From: Bacteroidota bacterium
GTDB lineage: Bacteria; Bacteroidota; Bacteroidia; UKL13-3
Direction of reading: 5' to 3'
Length of the DNA: 34,114 bases
Assembly: GCA_947491825.1 (NCBI GenBank)
Contig: CANLLM010000022.1
Span: forward strand, 1-34,114
Each line of letters begins with the position of its first letter. The first letter of the stretch is position 1. The notes under the pieces are model-generated. The model saw only the letters and a list, made by a program, of their open reading frames with translations. It did no database searches and had not been told where the DNA came from. Shown here one piece after another: positions 15,686 to 24,379 of this stretch. Made by a program: the position numbers and the translations under genes.

Positions 15686-16966
15686 TTAGCCAACCCAATT
15701 ACCAGAAATGAAATAGTGAAATAGGAAACCTTGTAATAATATTCCAGAGAAACAAGTTACATTATTTACTATTTTATAAAATTTAGTAGTATTTGGCAAG
15801 GTTAAGAATACCGTTGTAGTGGTAAGTGTTATTGCCAATACCATCAAAAATTTATGTTCAATATGAGAATGTGAAATTGTGAAACTAAGCATAACAGCCA
15901 AACCTAATAATATTATAGGTTTTACTTTAATTTGTATTTTTTTAATACTTAATAAATGTAATAGTATCAAATAAAATGGCGTAGATAGCACATATCGGTT
16001 TATACTTGCCAAACTCTCTTGTTGATACAATAAGATAAATAAAGTCCCCCCAGATAAGTATAATAATGCGAATAAATCAGCATTGCTAAAGTTACCCTCA
16101 ATAATAAAAATTCTAGACAATGGATTTGACCATTTAAATTTATTACATAGTATATTCAAGAAGTAGGTAACCAAAATTAGCTTACAAAATATCCCGATTA
16201 ACAGTGCAAAATTTTCTGTTAATGCAACAGGCTTATGCCAACTGATATGCACCAGTTTTGGCCAACGCAAGTGGTGGTCCCAATATTGGTGTGCTTCAAA
16301 AAAACCAAAGAACCTATCTGTTTGTTGATATTGATACGCAAAAACCATGACGTTTACTAAGAATACAGTCAACATAGTAAAAAGTATTATTTTTATTTCG
16401 TGCCATTTTTTTTGCTGCATAAATGCCAACAGCAAAATTACCACGAAGGATAATAAGAATATCATTGAAGCAGATCGAGTTCCTATAGCAATTAAAGCGC
16501 CTATAACTAAGTACAAATAATTATTTTTATTAAAGCCTAGCATAATAAGTACAGAACCCAAAAAGAAAAAACTTTCGGTATAAGGAATCATAAAAAAGAA
16601 ACTTAAGCCAACTGCCATAAAAACTATTATTGTTTTTGTTGCAATATGGTAATGGATTGCAAGAAAGAATGTGGCCAATGTAAAAACACAATAATTAACT
16701 ATTCCTATACCAATATTTCCAACACTTAATAGCTTCCATACCAGAGGAAACAAAGGAAAAAATGCAAGATTATTTTGTTGACCTGCTTTATAAATATAAC
16801 CATGCTCACGCATCCCATTGTACCAACCACAATCCCAAATACACCATTTACTCGAATCAGGAAAAACATTATACTGGTGATAAAATAATACAAAAGTAAT
16901 GGCTATTAAAACCAGAGGCATAAACAACAACGTAAGTATAAGAAGTACATTCTTATGTTTAAACAT
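15686..16966 (-). CDS. PIG-V/GT-C-like membrane glycosyltransferase
   Basis: 426 residues with about ten transmembrane helices. After the first helix comes a luminal-type loop with WCIWDCGWYNGMREHGY (D45, WY at 48-49) and then NNLAFFPLFPLVWKLL. This D-x(2)-WY...GY...aFFPLFP pattern is that of PIG-V-like mannosyltransferases and related GT-C proteins. The substrate and lipid donor cannot be told. It starts 6 bases after the mutL stop, so it is probably translated from the mutL transcript. It is convergent with the DUF2079 gene. Confidence 0.8.
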   Translation of the reverse strand: MFKHKNVLLILTLLFMPLVLIAITFVLFYHQYNVFPDSSKWCIWDCGWYNGMREHGYIYKAGQQNNLAFFPLFPLVWKLLSVGNIGIGIVNYCVFTLATFFLAIHYHIATKTIIVFMAVGLSFFFMIPYTESFFFLGSVLIMLGFNKNNYLYLVIGALIAIGTRSASMIFLLSFVVILLLAFMQQKKWHEIKIILFTMLTVFLVNVMVFAYQYQQTDRFFGFFEAHQYWDHHLRWPKLVHISWHKPVALTENFALLIGIFCKLILVTYFLNILCNKFKWSNPLSRIFIIEGNFSNADLFALLYLSGGTLFILLYQQESLASINRYVLSTPFYLILLHLLSIKKIQIKVKPIILLGLAVMLSFTISHSHIEHKFLMVLAITLTTTTVFLTLPNTTKFYKIVNNVTCFSGILLQGFLFHYFISGNWVG

Positions 16967-16972
16967 AAATCG

Positions 16973-18814
16973 CTAGTTTAACAGTTTGTAAATTTCATCA
17001 ATTGTTAGTGCACTAAAACAACTTTTTCCGCTTGGCGAAAGTTTGTTTTCTGAGCAAGCAAAAAGTTCATCAACCAAAGTATTCATTTCTTCAACACTAA
17101 GTCTTGTGCCGGGTTTTACCGATGCACGTTGCGCTAATATGCGCGCAATATTTTGGTGTTTTGTACTGCCTGATTGTTTTTTATAATTTTCTAAAACCTC
17201 ATCAACTAAATGTTGTTCGTTGTAATGGTTTAACTCTGCCGGAACACCATTAATAGAAAATGTATTTCCTCCTAAATCATTCACATCAAAACCCAACGCC
17301 CTGATATCAGCCAATAAATCGTTTAATAACATGGCATCAGCAGCATTTAGAGCAATGGTTTTAGGAAATAACTTTTGCTGGGTGGCCATGGGTTGGTTAA
17401 GCAATGCCTGCATATATTTTTCATACAATACCCGCTCGTGTGCAGCTTGCATATCAATAAGCATTACCCCGCTTTTTATTTGTGATAAAATAAAAGTACC
17501 ATGAATTTGCGTAAAATGCCTAGCCGAGTTTTGCTCCTCTTCCAATGCCAACTCATCAATCGTTTTGTTGAATCGTTTTGGCCCAACATCTCCAATGGTA
17601 TCTTTCTTTTCTAAAATACCAAAAAGCTCTTGCCAATCTTTATTTTGGGTACGGTTAACTGTAAATGAATCTCTGTTGTTATTAAATCCAACACCTGTAT
17701 TAGGGTTTGAAACATGAGGTGATTCTGAATTGGGCTGATAGTTATTAGGCGTTTGTGTTGGCGTAAAACGAGAACCTAAATTTAAAAAGGAATCATCATT
17801 GGAAGGAACGTAAGTTGGTACATGGTAATGTTCCCCTATGGCCTTTTTACAAACAGCACGCAGTATTTGGTACAACGAGCGTTCGTCTTCAAACTTAATC
17901 TCAGTTTTAGTAGGATGTACGTTTACATCAATTTGCGTAGGATCAATATCAATACAAATTACATAAAACGGAAACTGCTCTTTACTAATTAAATTCTCGT
18001 AGCAACTCATTACCGCGTGGTTTAGATATGCATCTTTAATAAACCTATTGTTTACAAAAAAGAACTGCTCTCCACGCGTTTTCTTAGCATGTTCAGGCTT
18101 TCCAACATAACCCTTTATGGTGGCTATGGTTGTTTCTTCGTAGGCGGTTAATAGATGGTCTCCTATTTTATAACCAAAAACCTGTTCAATTCGCTGAGGC
18201 AAATCTCCCCCACGAAGGTTATATACTTCTTCGTTGTTATTATGCAAGGTAAAAGCAATTTCAGGGTGAGCCAAAGCTGCCCGAGTAAACTCATCAAAAA
18301 TATGGCGCGTTTCTACAGGATTTGATTTTAAGAAATTTCTGCGAGCGGGAATATTATAAAATAAGTTTTTAACCACAACACTCGTTCCTCGATTGCAAGC
18401 AACACCTTCTTGCTTTTTAACTTCACTACCTTCTATTAAAATAAGTGTTCCAATAGCATCCTGAGCGTTTTTAGTTTTTAATTCTACTTGCGCTACACTG
18501 GCTACACTGGCCAAAGCCTCACCCCTAAAACCATTTGTTTTTATGTGGTATATATCTTCGGTTTGGGTTATTTTACTAGTTGCGTGGCGCTCCCAACACA
18601 TGCGCGCATCGGTAGGGCTCATCCCTTTTCCGTTGTCAATTACCTGAATGAATATCTTACCGCCTTCCCTAATCACTAACTGAACAAGGGTAGCCTCTGC
18701 ATCAATTGCATTATCCAGTAACTCCTTAACCACAGAGGCAGGACGCTGAATAACCTCACCAGCTGCAATTTGATTGGCTACATGCTCGGGCAATAATTTT
18801 ATTACATCACTCAT
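16973..18814 (-). CDS. mutL: DNA mismatch repair protein MutL
   Basis: 613 residues. The N-terminal GHKL ATPase is complete: IAAGEVIQRPASVVKELLDN (E31, N35), DNGKGM and TNGFRGEALASVASVA. The transducer domain ends with VNVHPTKTEIKF. A Q/N/P/S-rich linker (about 340-385) leads to the C-terminal dimerisation domain. There the endonuclease-type motif DQHA-x2-E-x4-E reads DMQAAHERVLYE, and the C-terminal metal-site segment reads SPSGKSCFSAL, so nicking activity is uncertain. MutL couples MutS recognition to strand removal. A TACTTTG element on the minus strand about 17 bases upstream is the likely promoter. Confidence 0.96.
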   Translation of the reverse strand: MSDVIKLLPEHVANQIAAGEVIQRPASVVKELLDNAIDAEATLVQLVIREGGKIFIQVIDNGKGMSPTDARMCWERHATSKITQTEDIYHIKTNGFRGEALASVASVAQVELKTKNAQDAIGTLILIEGSEVKKQEGVACNRGTSVVVKNLFYNIPARRNFLKSNPVETRHIFDEFTRAALAHPEIAFTLHNNNEEVYNLRGGDLPQRIEQVFGYKIGDHLLTAYEETTIATIKGYVGKPEHAKKTRGEQFFFVNNRFIKDAYLNHAVMSCYENLISKEQFPFYVICIDIDPTQIDVNVHPTKTEIKFEDERSLYQILRAVCKKAIGEHYHVPTYVPSNDDSFLNLGSRFTPTQTPNNYQPNSESPHVSNPNTGVGFNNNRDSFTVNRTQNKDWQELFGILEKKDTIGDVGPKRFNKTIDELALEEEQNSARHFTQIHGTFILSQIKSGVMLIDMQAAHERVLYEKYMQALLNQPMATQQKLFPKTIALNAADAMLLNDLLADIRALGFDVNDLGGNTFSINGVPAELNHYNEQHLVDEVLENYKKQSGSTKHQNIARILAQRASVKPGTRLSVEEMNTLVDELFACSENKLSPSGKSCFSALTIDEIYKLLN

Positions 18815-18830
18815 AACTTAAATACGCCTG

Positions 18831-18837
18831 CAAAGTA
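18831..18837 (-). promoter_or_regulatory. -7-like element TACTTTG of mutL
   Basis: Minus-strand TACTTTGC ends about 16 bases before the mutL ATG at 18814. It resembles TAnnTTTG with one base missing. No clear TTTG lies at the -33 spacing. Confidence 0.4.
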
Positions 18838-18956
18838 CGAAACAAAATGCAGTGTTAATATGTACGTATAAAACTTAGTTTGTAAAAGCATTAAAACCAC
18901 ATGAATTTTAACGTTTTTTGTCGTTGATAGTAGTAGGCTATTATTTAGCAGAAAAC

Positions 18957-21863
18957 ATGAATAGAACTATAATTTTACTTTGTACCACCTTGTTACCCAT
19001 TTTTGGTTGGGCGCAAAACGGTATAATAAACTGGACTAAAAGTAATCCTTGGGTTGATTCAGTATATAATACATTAACCGATGACGAACGCATTGCACAA
19101 CTTTTTATGGTTGATGCATGGACCATGCGCGATACGGCCCATTTCAATGATATAGAAGCATTGGTGCGTGATTATAAAATTGGTGGATTGATTTTTTTTA
19201 AAGGAACTCCATACAAACAAGCCACACTAACTAACAATTTCCAGAGTAAAAGTAAAGTCCCATTATTGGTTGGTATTGATGGAGAATGGGGATTAAGTAT
19301 GCGTTTAGATAGCACCCCTGTTTATCCCCGTCAGATGGTTTTAGGTGCAAGTGCAAATCCTGATTTAGTTTACGAAATGGGATTAAGTATTGGTTCACAA
19401 TGCAAGCGTATGGGCATACATTTTAACTTTGCACCTGATGTTGATGTGAACAATAATGCCAATAATCCAGTAATAAACGATCGCTCATTTGGTGAGAATA
19501 AATATACCGTAGCCAAACTTGGTGCCGCGTATGCCAAGGGTTTACAACACATGCACATCATTGCTTCAGCAAAACATTTTCCAGGACATGGTGATACTGA
19601 AACAGATTCTCATTATGGCTTACCTGTTATTAAAGCCAACAGAAAACGTTTAGACTCTTTAGAACTATATCCTTTTAAAAAGTTGATAGACGAAAACGTA
19701 ATGAGTGTAATGGTCGCACATTTAAATATACCTGCACTTGATACAAGCAATACGCCTTCATCATTATCAAAAACAATTATTACCGACTTGCTTAGAAATG
19801 AAATGGGGTTTGAAGGCATTATTATTACCGATGCATTAAACATGAAAGGTGTAGCAGATTTATACCCTCCTGGCGAGGTTGCCGCACGTGCATTATTGGC
19901 AGGAAATGATATTTTATTATTTGTAGAGAATGTGCCTGAAAGTATGAGTAAAATAAAAGCGCATTTACTGGATAGTTCTTTAACCTGGGCACAAATTGAA
20001 AAAAGTTGTAGGCGTGTGTTAATGGCAAAATATTGGGCAGGATTAAACAAATACGAGCCAATTGAATTAACCAACTTAACAGCAGACTTAAACTCTGGTG
20101 ATGCGCCTGAGATTATCAAAAAGGCTATCAAAAACAGCATAATTGTTGCGAAAAATTCGGATGATATTATCCCAATTAAAAATCCTGAATTGTATAAAAT
20201 TGCTACAGTCGGTGTAGGTATTCAGCAACTTACAGCCTTTCAGGAAATGTGTTTAAACTATTGCAAAAGTGATTATTTTAGTATTGATAAAACAGACAAG
20301 AGTACAAATTTCGACAGCTTATATTTAGCACTAGAAAAATACAACTTGGTTATTGTAAGTATACACTCAACAAGCAGATTTGTAAGCAAAAAATTAGGCC
20401 TTACTCAACCACAAATAGATTTTATAAACCGAATCATTCAATCGCAGCGCAAAGTAATATTGGTTTGTAATGGCAATCCTTACATCCTAAATAATTTTCA
20501 AAACGCACGCAATGTAATTGTATCTTATGAAGATTTAGAATTATACAACCAATTGGCAGCACAAGTGTTGTTTGGCGGGATAGCCGCCAAAGGCCGCATG
20601 CCTGTTAGTTCGGGTGATGCTTTTCCATTAGGAAGCGGTATCACAACCACCGCGTTGGATAGATTTAGCTATCTTTTACCAGAAGAAGCAGATTTAAATA
20701 GTGATGCGTTAGATAAGTTAGACAGTATCGCTAAGCAAGCCATATCAAAAGGGGCTACTCCAGGATGTCAGATATTGGTGGCTAAGCAAGGTAAAGTTAT
20801 TTATCAGAAATCATTTGGTTCTCACACATACGATAATATTTCTGCTGTAAAAAACCATCACCTATATGATGTAGCATCATTAACAAAAGTATTGGCCACC
20901 ACACTTGCAGTGATGCATTTGTATGATCAACATAAAATAAAACTAGAGGAAAAATTAAGTACTTACTTACCTATGTTGAATGGCACCAATAAAGATGAAA
21001 TTACGGTGTATGATGTGTTGCTTCATCAAGCAGGATTACTGGCCTATATACCCATTTATAAAGGCACATTGATAAATGGCAAACCTAATCCCATTATCTA
21101 TCAAACCACAAACGATAGCATATACAATAAACAGGTAGCGCCAAATTTATTTATGCATAATGATTATGAGCAATTTGTTTGGGATGCCATTTTAAAAAGT
21201 GAAGTGAAGCCTAAAGGCAACTATGTTTATTCTGATATTGGTTTTATCTTGTTGCGTAAAGCCATAGAAAACATCACACAAACACCGATCGATTCGTTTC
21301 TAAACGAACACGTATACAAGCCACTTAATTTAGCCAACCTAACATTTAACCCAATAAATAAAATAAATGCTGATTGGGTTATACCTACAGAGATGGATAC
21401 TTTTTTTAGGTGGCAATTGGTTACTGGTACAGTGCATGATCAAACAGCTGCTATGCTGGGAGGAATTAGCGGACATGCTGGATTATTTGCAAGTTCAAAT
21501 GATGTGGCTGTAATTATGCAAATGTTATTAAATGGGGGTGAATATGGAGGTAAGCGAATTTTAAAAGAAAGTACCATCAACTACTTTACCAAAAAGCATG
21601 GCAAATCGCGCAGGGGGCTGGGTTTCGACAAACCCGAAACAGATTTTAAAAAAGCCAGCCCTACCAGTAAGCAATGCTCTCCATATACATTTGGACATAC
21701 TGGTTTTACGGGGACTTGTGCCTGGGTTGACCCCAAATCTAAACTAGTATTTGTGTTCCTATCTAATCGTGTTCACCCCTCACCAGAAAACAAAAAGCTG
21801 ATTGAGATGAATGTAAGAACAAACTTACAAGATGCCATTTACGAAGCATTTATCTTTGATTAA
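18957..21863 (+). CDS. Exported GH3 glycosidase fused to beta-lactamase-fold domain
   Basis: 968 residues from ATG 18957, which begins a clean signal peptide (MNRTIILLCTTLLPIFGWAQ); the open frame extends upstream only from a TTG. Residues about 35-370 are a GH3 beta-N-acetylhexosaminidase-like barrel with KHFPGHGDTETDSHYGLP (K205 region) and IITDALNMKG (nucleophile about D291). A GH3 C-terminal alpha/beta domain extends to about 575. Residues about 600-960 are a class C beta-lactamase/esterase-like serine hydrolase with SLTK (S641, K644), YSD (Y758) and HTG (H914). Probably periplasmic, acting on amino-sugar glycans such as peptidoglycan or chitin fragments. Combinations of these domains occur in Bacteroidota. 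Divergent from mutL. Confidence 0.92.
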   Translation: MNRTIILLCTTLLPIFGWAQNGIINWTKSNPWVDSVYNTLTDDERIAQLFMVDAWTMRDTAHFNDIEALVRDYKIGGLIFFKGTPYKQATLTNNFQSKSKVPLLVGIDGEWGLSMRLDSTPVYPRQMVLGASANPDLVYEMGLSIGSQCKRMGIHFNFAPDVDVNNNANNPVINDRSFGENKYTVAKLGAAYAKGLQHMHIIASAKHFPGHGDTETDSHYGLPVIKANRKRLDSLELYPFKKLIDENVMSVMVAHLNIPALDTSNTPSSLSKTIITDLLRNEMGFEGIIITDALNMKGVADLYPPGEVAARALLAGNDILLFVENVPESMSKIKAHLLDSSLTWAQIEKSCRRVLMAKYWAGLNKYEPIELTNLTADLNSGDAPEIIKKAIKNSIIVAKNSDDIIPIKNPELYKIATVGVGIQQLTAFQEMCLNYCKSDYFSIDKTDKSTNFDSLYLALEKYNLVIVSIHSTSRFVSKKLGLTQPQIDFINRIIQSQRKVILVCNGNPYILNNFQNARNVIVSYEDLELYNQLAAQVLFGGIAAKGRMPVSSGDAFPLGSGITTTALDRFSYLLPEEADLNSDALDKLDSIAKQAISKGATPGCQILVAKQGKVIYQKSFGSHTYDNISAVKNHHLYDVASLTKVLATTLAVMHLYDQHKIKLEEKLSTYLPMLNGTNKDEITVYDVLLHQAGLLAYIPIYKGTLINGKPNPIIYQTTNDSIYNKQVAPNLFMHNDYEQFVWDAILKSEVKPKGNYVYSDIGFILLRKAIENITQTPIDSFLNEHVYKPLNLANLTFNPINKINADWVIPTEMDTFFRWQLVTGTVHDQTAAMLGGISGHAGLFASSNDVAVIMQMLLNGGEYGGKRILKESTINYFTKKHGKSRRGLGFDKPETDFKKASPTSKQCSPYTFGHTGFTGTCAWVDPKSKLVFVFLSNRVHPSPENKKLIEMNVRTNLQDAIYEAFIFD

Positions 21864-21891
21864 TAAAAATATCAATCAACTCCTGATTACG

Positions 21892-21918
21892 CTAAACAAA
21901 TTTCGTTTAGTTTTATTA
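21892..21918 (+). terminator. Probable terminator after the GH3 fusion gene
   Basis: Stem CTAAAC (21892-21897) and GTTTAG (21905-21910), 7-base loop, followed by TTTTATTATT. It sits 28 bases after the stop codon. The stem is short and AT-rich, so strength is modest. Confidence 0.55.
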
Positions 21919-21980
21919 TTAGTAGACAACAACTTACAAAGTAAATGTGCCGCCAACACAAAAACTTAACTCGAAAGTTT

Positions 21981-21988
21981 CATCTTTG
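21981..21988 (+). promoter_or_regulatory. -7-like element CATCTTTG of bshA
   Basis: CATCTTTG resembles TAnnTTTG at six of its fixed positions, giving a start near 21992-21995 and a leader of only about 12-15 bases before ATG 22007. Confidence 0.4.
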
Positions 21989-22006
21989 TAACCTCAAAGT
22001 TAAAAC

Positions 22007-23143
22007 ATGAAAATAGGAATAGTTTGTTATCCAACATACGGTGGTAGTGGAGTTGTTGCAACGGAACTAGGTAAAGCACTTGCCGAACGTGGGCATCAGG
22101 TGCATTTTATCAGCTACAAACAACCTGCTCGTTTAGATTTTTTCACCAATAACCTATTTTATCACGAAGTATATGTGAGCAGTTACCCATTGTTTGATTT
22201 TCCTCCTTATGAAACTACGCTAACGAGCAGATTAGTTGACGTGGTGAAATTTGAAAAGCTAGATGTTTTACATGTGCATTATGCCATCCCGCATGCATCA
22301 GCAGCCATATTCGCAAAACAAATTTTAGCCGCAGAGGGTATTCATATTCCTATTATTACTACCCTGCACGGTACTGATATTACCTTGGTAGGTAAGGATG
22401 CTTCCTTTACCCCAGTAGTAACATATTCATTAAATATGTCGGATGCCATTACTTCCGTCTCCGACTCATTAAAACAAGACACCTACAAGCATTTTAAGGT
22501 GACTAAAGAAATTAAGGTTATACCTAATTTCATAGATTTCGAACGTTTTAGTAAAAAACCTCGTGAACATTTTCGCAAGGCCATTTCCTCTCAAGGCGAA
22601 AAATTATTGGTACACACCAGTAACTTTAGAAAAGTTAAACGTGTGGAAGATGTTGTAAAAACTTTTGCAAAGGTGGTGCAGCAAATTCCTTCCAAACTTT
22701 TATTGGTAGGCGATGGACCCGAAAGGCAACAAATTGAAATATTATGCCGCGAGTTAGAATTGTGTGATAAAATTATATTTTTAGGCAAACAAGATCCAGT
22801 AGAAGAAATTTTATCTGTTTGTGATTTGTTTTTAATGCCCAGTGAAACCGAGAGTTTTGGTTTGGCTGCACTAGAAGCAATGGCCTGCGAAGTGCCGGTT
22901 GTGAGTAGTAATGCAGGTGGTATTCCTGAATTAAATATTGATGGTGTTACTGGTTTTTTATGCGATGTAGGTGATTTAAATTGCATGGCAGAAAAAGCAC
23001 TTTATATTTTAAGCGATGAAAAACGGCTGTTAGAATTTAAACACAATGCCAAAAAACGAGCACTTGAATTTCACATCGATAAAATATTACCTGAATACGA
23101 AAAAGTGTACGATATGGTGATTAAAAACAAACAAATCATTTAA
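22007..23143 (+). CDS. bshA: N-acetyl-alpha-D-glucosaminyl L-malate synthase (bacillithiol synthesis)
   Basis: GT4-family retaining glycosyltransferase of 378 residues, the usual length. It joins UDP-GlcNAc to L-malate, the first step of bacillithiol synthesis. BshA features are MKIGIVCYPTYGGSGVVATE at the N-terminus, HVHYAIPHASAA, TTLHGTDITLVG, SNFRKVKRVEDVV, LLVGDGPE and the nucleotide-sugar motif MPSETESFGLAALEAMACE followed by GGIPEL. The other bacillithiol genes (bshB, bshC) are not in this window. Its stop is two bases from the stop of the convergent gene. Confidence 0.94.
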   Translation: MKIGIVCYPTYGGSGVVATELGKALAERGHQVHFISYKQPARLDFFTNNLFYHEVYVSSYPLFDFPPYETTLTSRLVDVVKFEKLDVLHVHYAIPHASAAIFAKQILAAEGIHIPIITTLHGTDITLVGKDASFTPVVTYSLNMSDAITSVSDSLKQDTYKHFKVTKEIKVIPNFIDFERFSKKPREHFRKAISSQGEKLLVHTSNFRKVKRVEDVVKTFAKVVQQIPSKLLLVGDGPERQQIEILCRELELCDKIIFLGKQDPVEEILSVCDLFLMPSETESFGLAALEAMACEVPVVSSNAGGIPELNIDGVTGFLCDVGDLNCMAEKALYILSDEKRLLEFKHNAKKRALEFHIDKILPEYEKVYDMVIKNKQII

Positions 23144-23145
23144 GG

Positions 23146-24216
23146 TTAGGCATCTAATATGGCCAATATCTTTTCGGTGCTTTTTAAACCATGACCGCTA
23201 AATAATGTTACCCAAGTTTCCCCTTCCACTATTGCTTGTGCCTTCATAAAGCCAGCAATTGTAGCAGCACTTGTGGGTTCAATGTAAAACCCTTGTAAAT
23301 TACACACCTTCAGCGCACTAATAATCTCATCATCACTAACTGTTACAAAAACCCCTTGCGTTTTATTAACAGCATCGATCATTTCTTTACCTCTTATTGG
23401 TTCTGCAATGGCAATACCTTCGGCCAATGTGTGGCCACTATTAACTCTTACAGGTTCGTTTAAGCCTAGTTTCCAAGCATCATAAAGCGGTGCACAATGC
23501 ACTGCTTGCACAGCAACTATTTTAGGTATTTTGGTAATAACGTTGCTTTCAAACAAATGCTTAAACCCTATATAACAACCAAGTATCAGCGTTCCATTTC
23601 CAGCAGGTAGTACAACAACATCGGGCGCTTTCCAGCCCATTTGTTCGCAAACTTCATAGGCAAATGTTTTGGTACCTTGTAAGAAATATGGATTGTAACA
23701 ATGGCTGGCATAATAGGATTTTTGTGCTGCCAATAATACTGCTGCGGCAGTGGCTTCTCTATCCCCATCAACCAAAACTAGGTTTGCACCATAAGCTCGA
23801 ACCTGCACTAACTTTGCACTACTGGTAGCTGCAGGAACAAAGATATCGCAGCCAATTCCAGCATTTGCAGCGTATGCAGCAATCGAGCAGCCCGCATTTC
23901 CACTACTATCTTGCACCACATGCCTTACGCCTATTTTTTTGGCATAACTCATCAACACACTTGCTCCTCTATCTTTATAGGAACCTGTAGGAAATAGCTG
24001 CTCTTGTTTTACAAAAACTTGCTTGCCAAAAAATTTAACTTGCAGCAATGGCGTAAACCCCTCCCCTAAAGTTACCGCATCTTTAAAATCAACTGGCAAA
24101 AATTGATGGTAACGCCACAAACCACCCAGGCTAGCATCAACCAATTTAACATCAAATAAATCTGTATTAAATGGCTGATTATTATATGATTTAAATGTTT
24201 CTTGCGCTAAGTTCAT
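23146..24216 (-). CDS. Threonine synthase-like PLP enzyme
   Basis: 356 residues from ATG 24216; the open frame runs 11 codons further to a TTG, but MNLAQETFKSY is the natural start. It is a fold-type II PLP enzyme of the threonine synthase/threonine dehydratase group. Visible are GEGFTPLL, the PLP lysine in FPTGSYKDRGAS (K81), the SSGNAG phosphate/substrate loop, VVLPAGNGTLILG as the PLP-phosphate cradle, EPTSAATIAG and a C-terminal LFSGHGLKS. The last two and the GEGxTP entry point to threonine synthase (O-phosphohomoserine to threonine). Other homologues such as diaminopropionate ammonia-lyase are not excluded, so no gene symbol is given. Confidence 0.85.
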   Translation of the reverse strand: MNLAQETFKSYNNQPFNTDLFDVKLVDASLGGLWRYHQFLPVDFKDAVTLGEGFTPLLQVKFFGKQVFVKQEQLFPTGSYKDRGASVLMSYAKKIGVRHVVQDSSGNAGCSIAAYAANAGIGCDIFVPAATSSAKLVQVRAYGANLVLVDGDREATAAAVLLAAQKSYYASHCYNPYFLQGTKTFAYEVCEQMGWKAPDVVVLPAGNGTLILGCYIGFKHLFESNVITKIPKIVAVQAVHCAPLYDAWKLGLNEPVRVNSGHTLAEGIAIAEPIRGKEMIDAVNKTQGVFVTVSDDEIISALKVCNLQGFYIEPTSAATIAGFMKAQAIVEGETWVTLFSGHGLKSTEKILAILDA

Positions 24217-24269
24217 TTGGGTAACGTAGTAACGATTGATTAACAGCAATTATAACTAAAAACAAACGT

Positions 24270-24300
24270 CTTAAATTGTTCTTAAATTAGATTCTTAAGA
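24270..24300. repeat. Three CTTAA-type direct repeats in a divergent promoter region
   Basis: CTTAAATT at 24270-24277 and again at 24281-24288, then CTTAAGA at 24294-24300, spaced 11 and 13 bases. They lie between the threonine synthase-like gene and the large secreted-protein gene. The near-helical spacing is what an operator would show, but no regulator is known. Confidence 0.4.
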
Positions 24301-24335
24301 AAAAATTAAGTGGTTAATATTGTATGTTTGATTTG

Positions 24336-24341
24336 TATTTG
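24336..24341 (+). promoter_or_regulatory. Possible -7 element TATTTG of the T9SS cargo gene
   Basis: TATTTG 39 bases before ATG 24380, a shortened form of TAnnTTTG. No -33 TTTG at the expected distance; tentative. Confidence 0.3.
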
Positions 24342-24379
24342 AGCCGAAATAAAGTCACGTTTAAAATAATTACAAGAGT

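Noticed and set aside
19613-20140. 175-codon minus-strand open frame inside the GH3 gene
   Set aside because: It mirrors the conserved GH3 catalytic region on the other strand; no start signal or family resemblance.
24217-24249. Eleven-codon TTG-initiated extension of the threonine synthase-like gene
   Set aside because: The internal ATG at 24216 gives the natural N-terminus; the extension has no family-like sequence.
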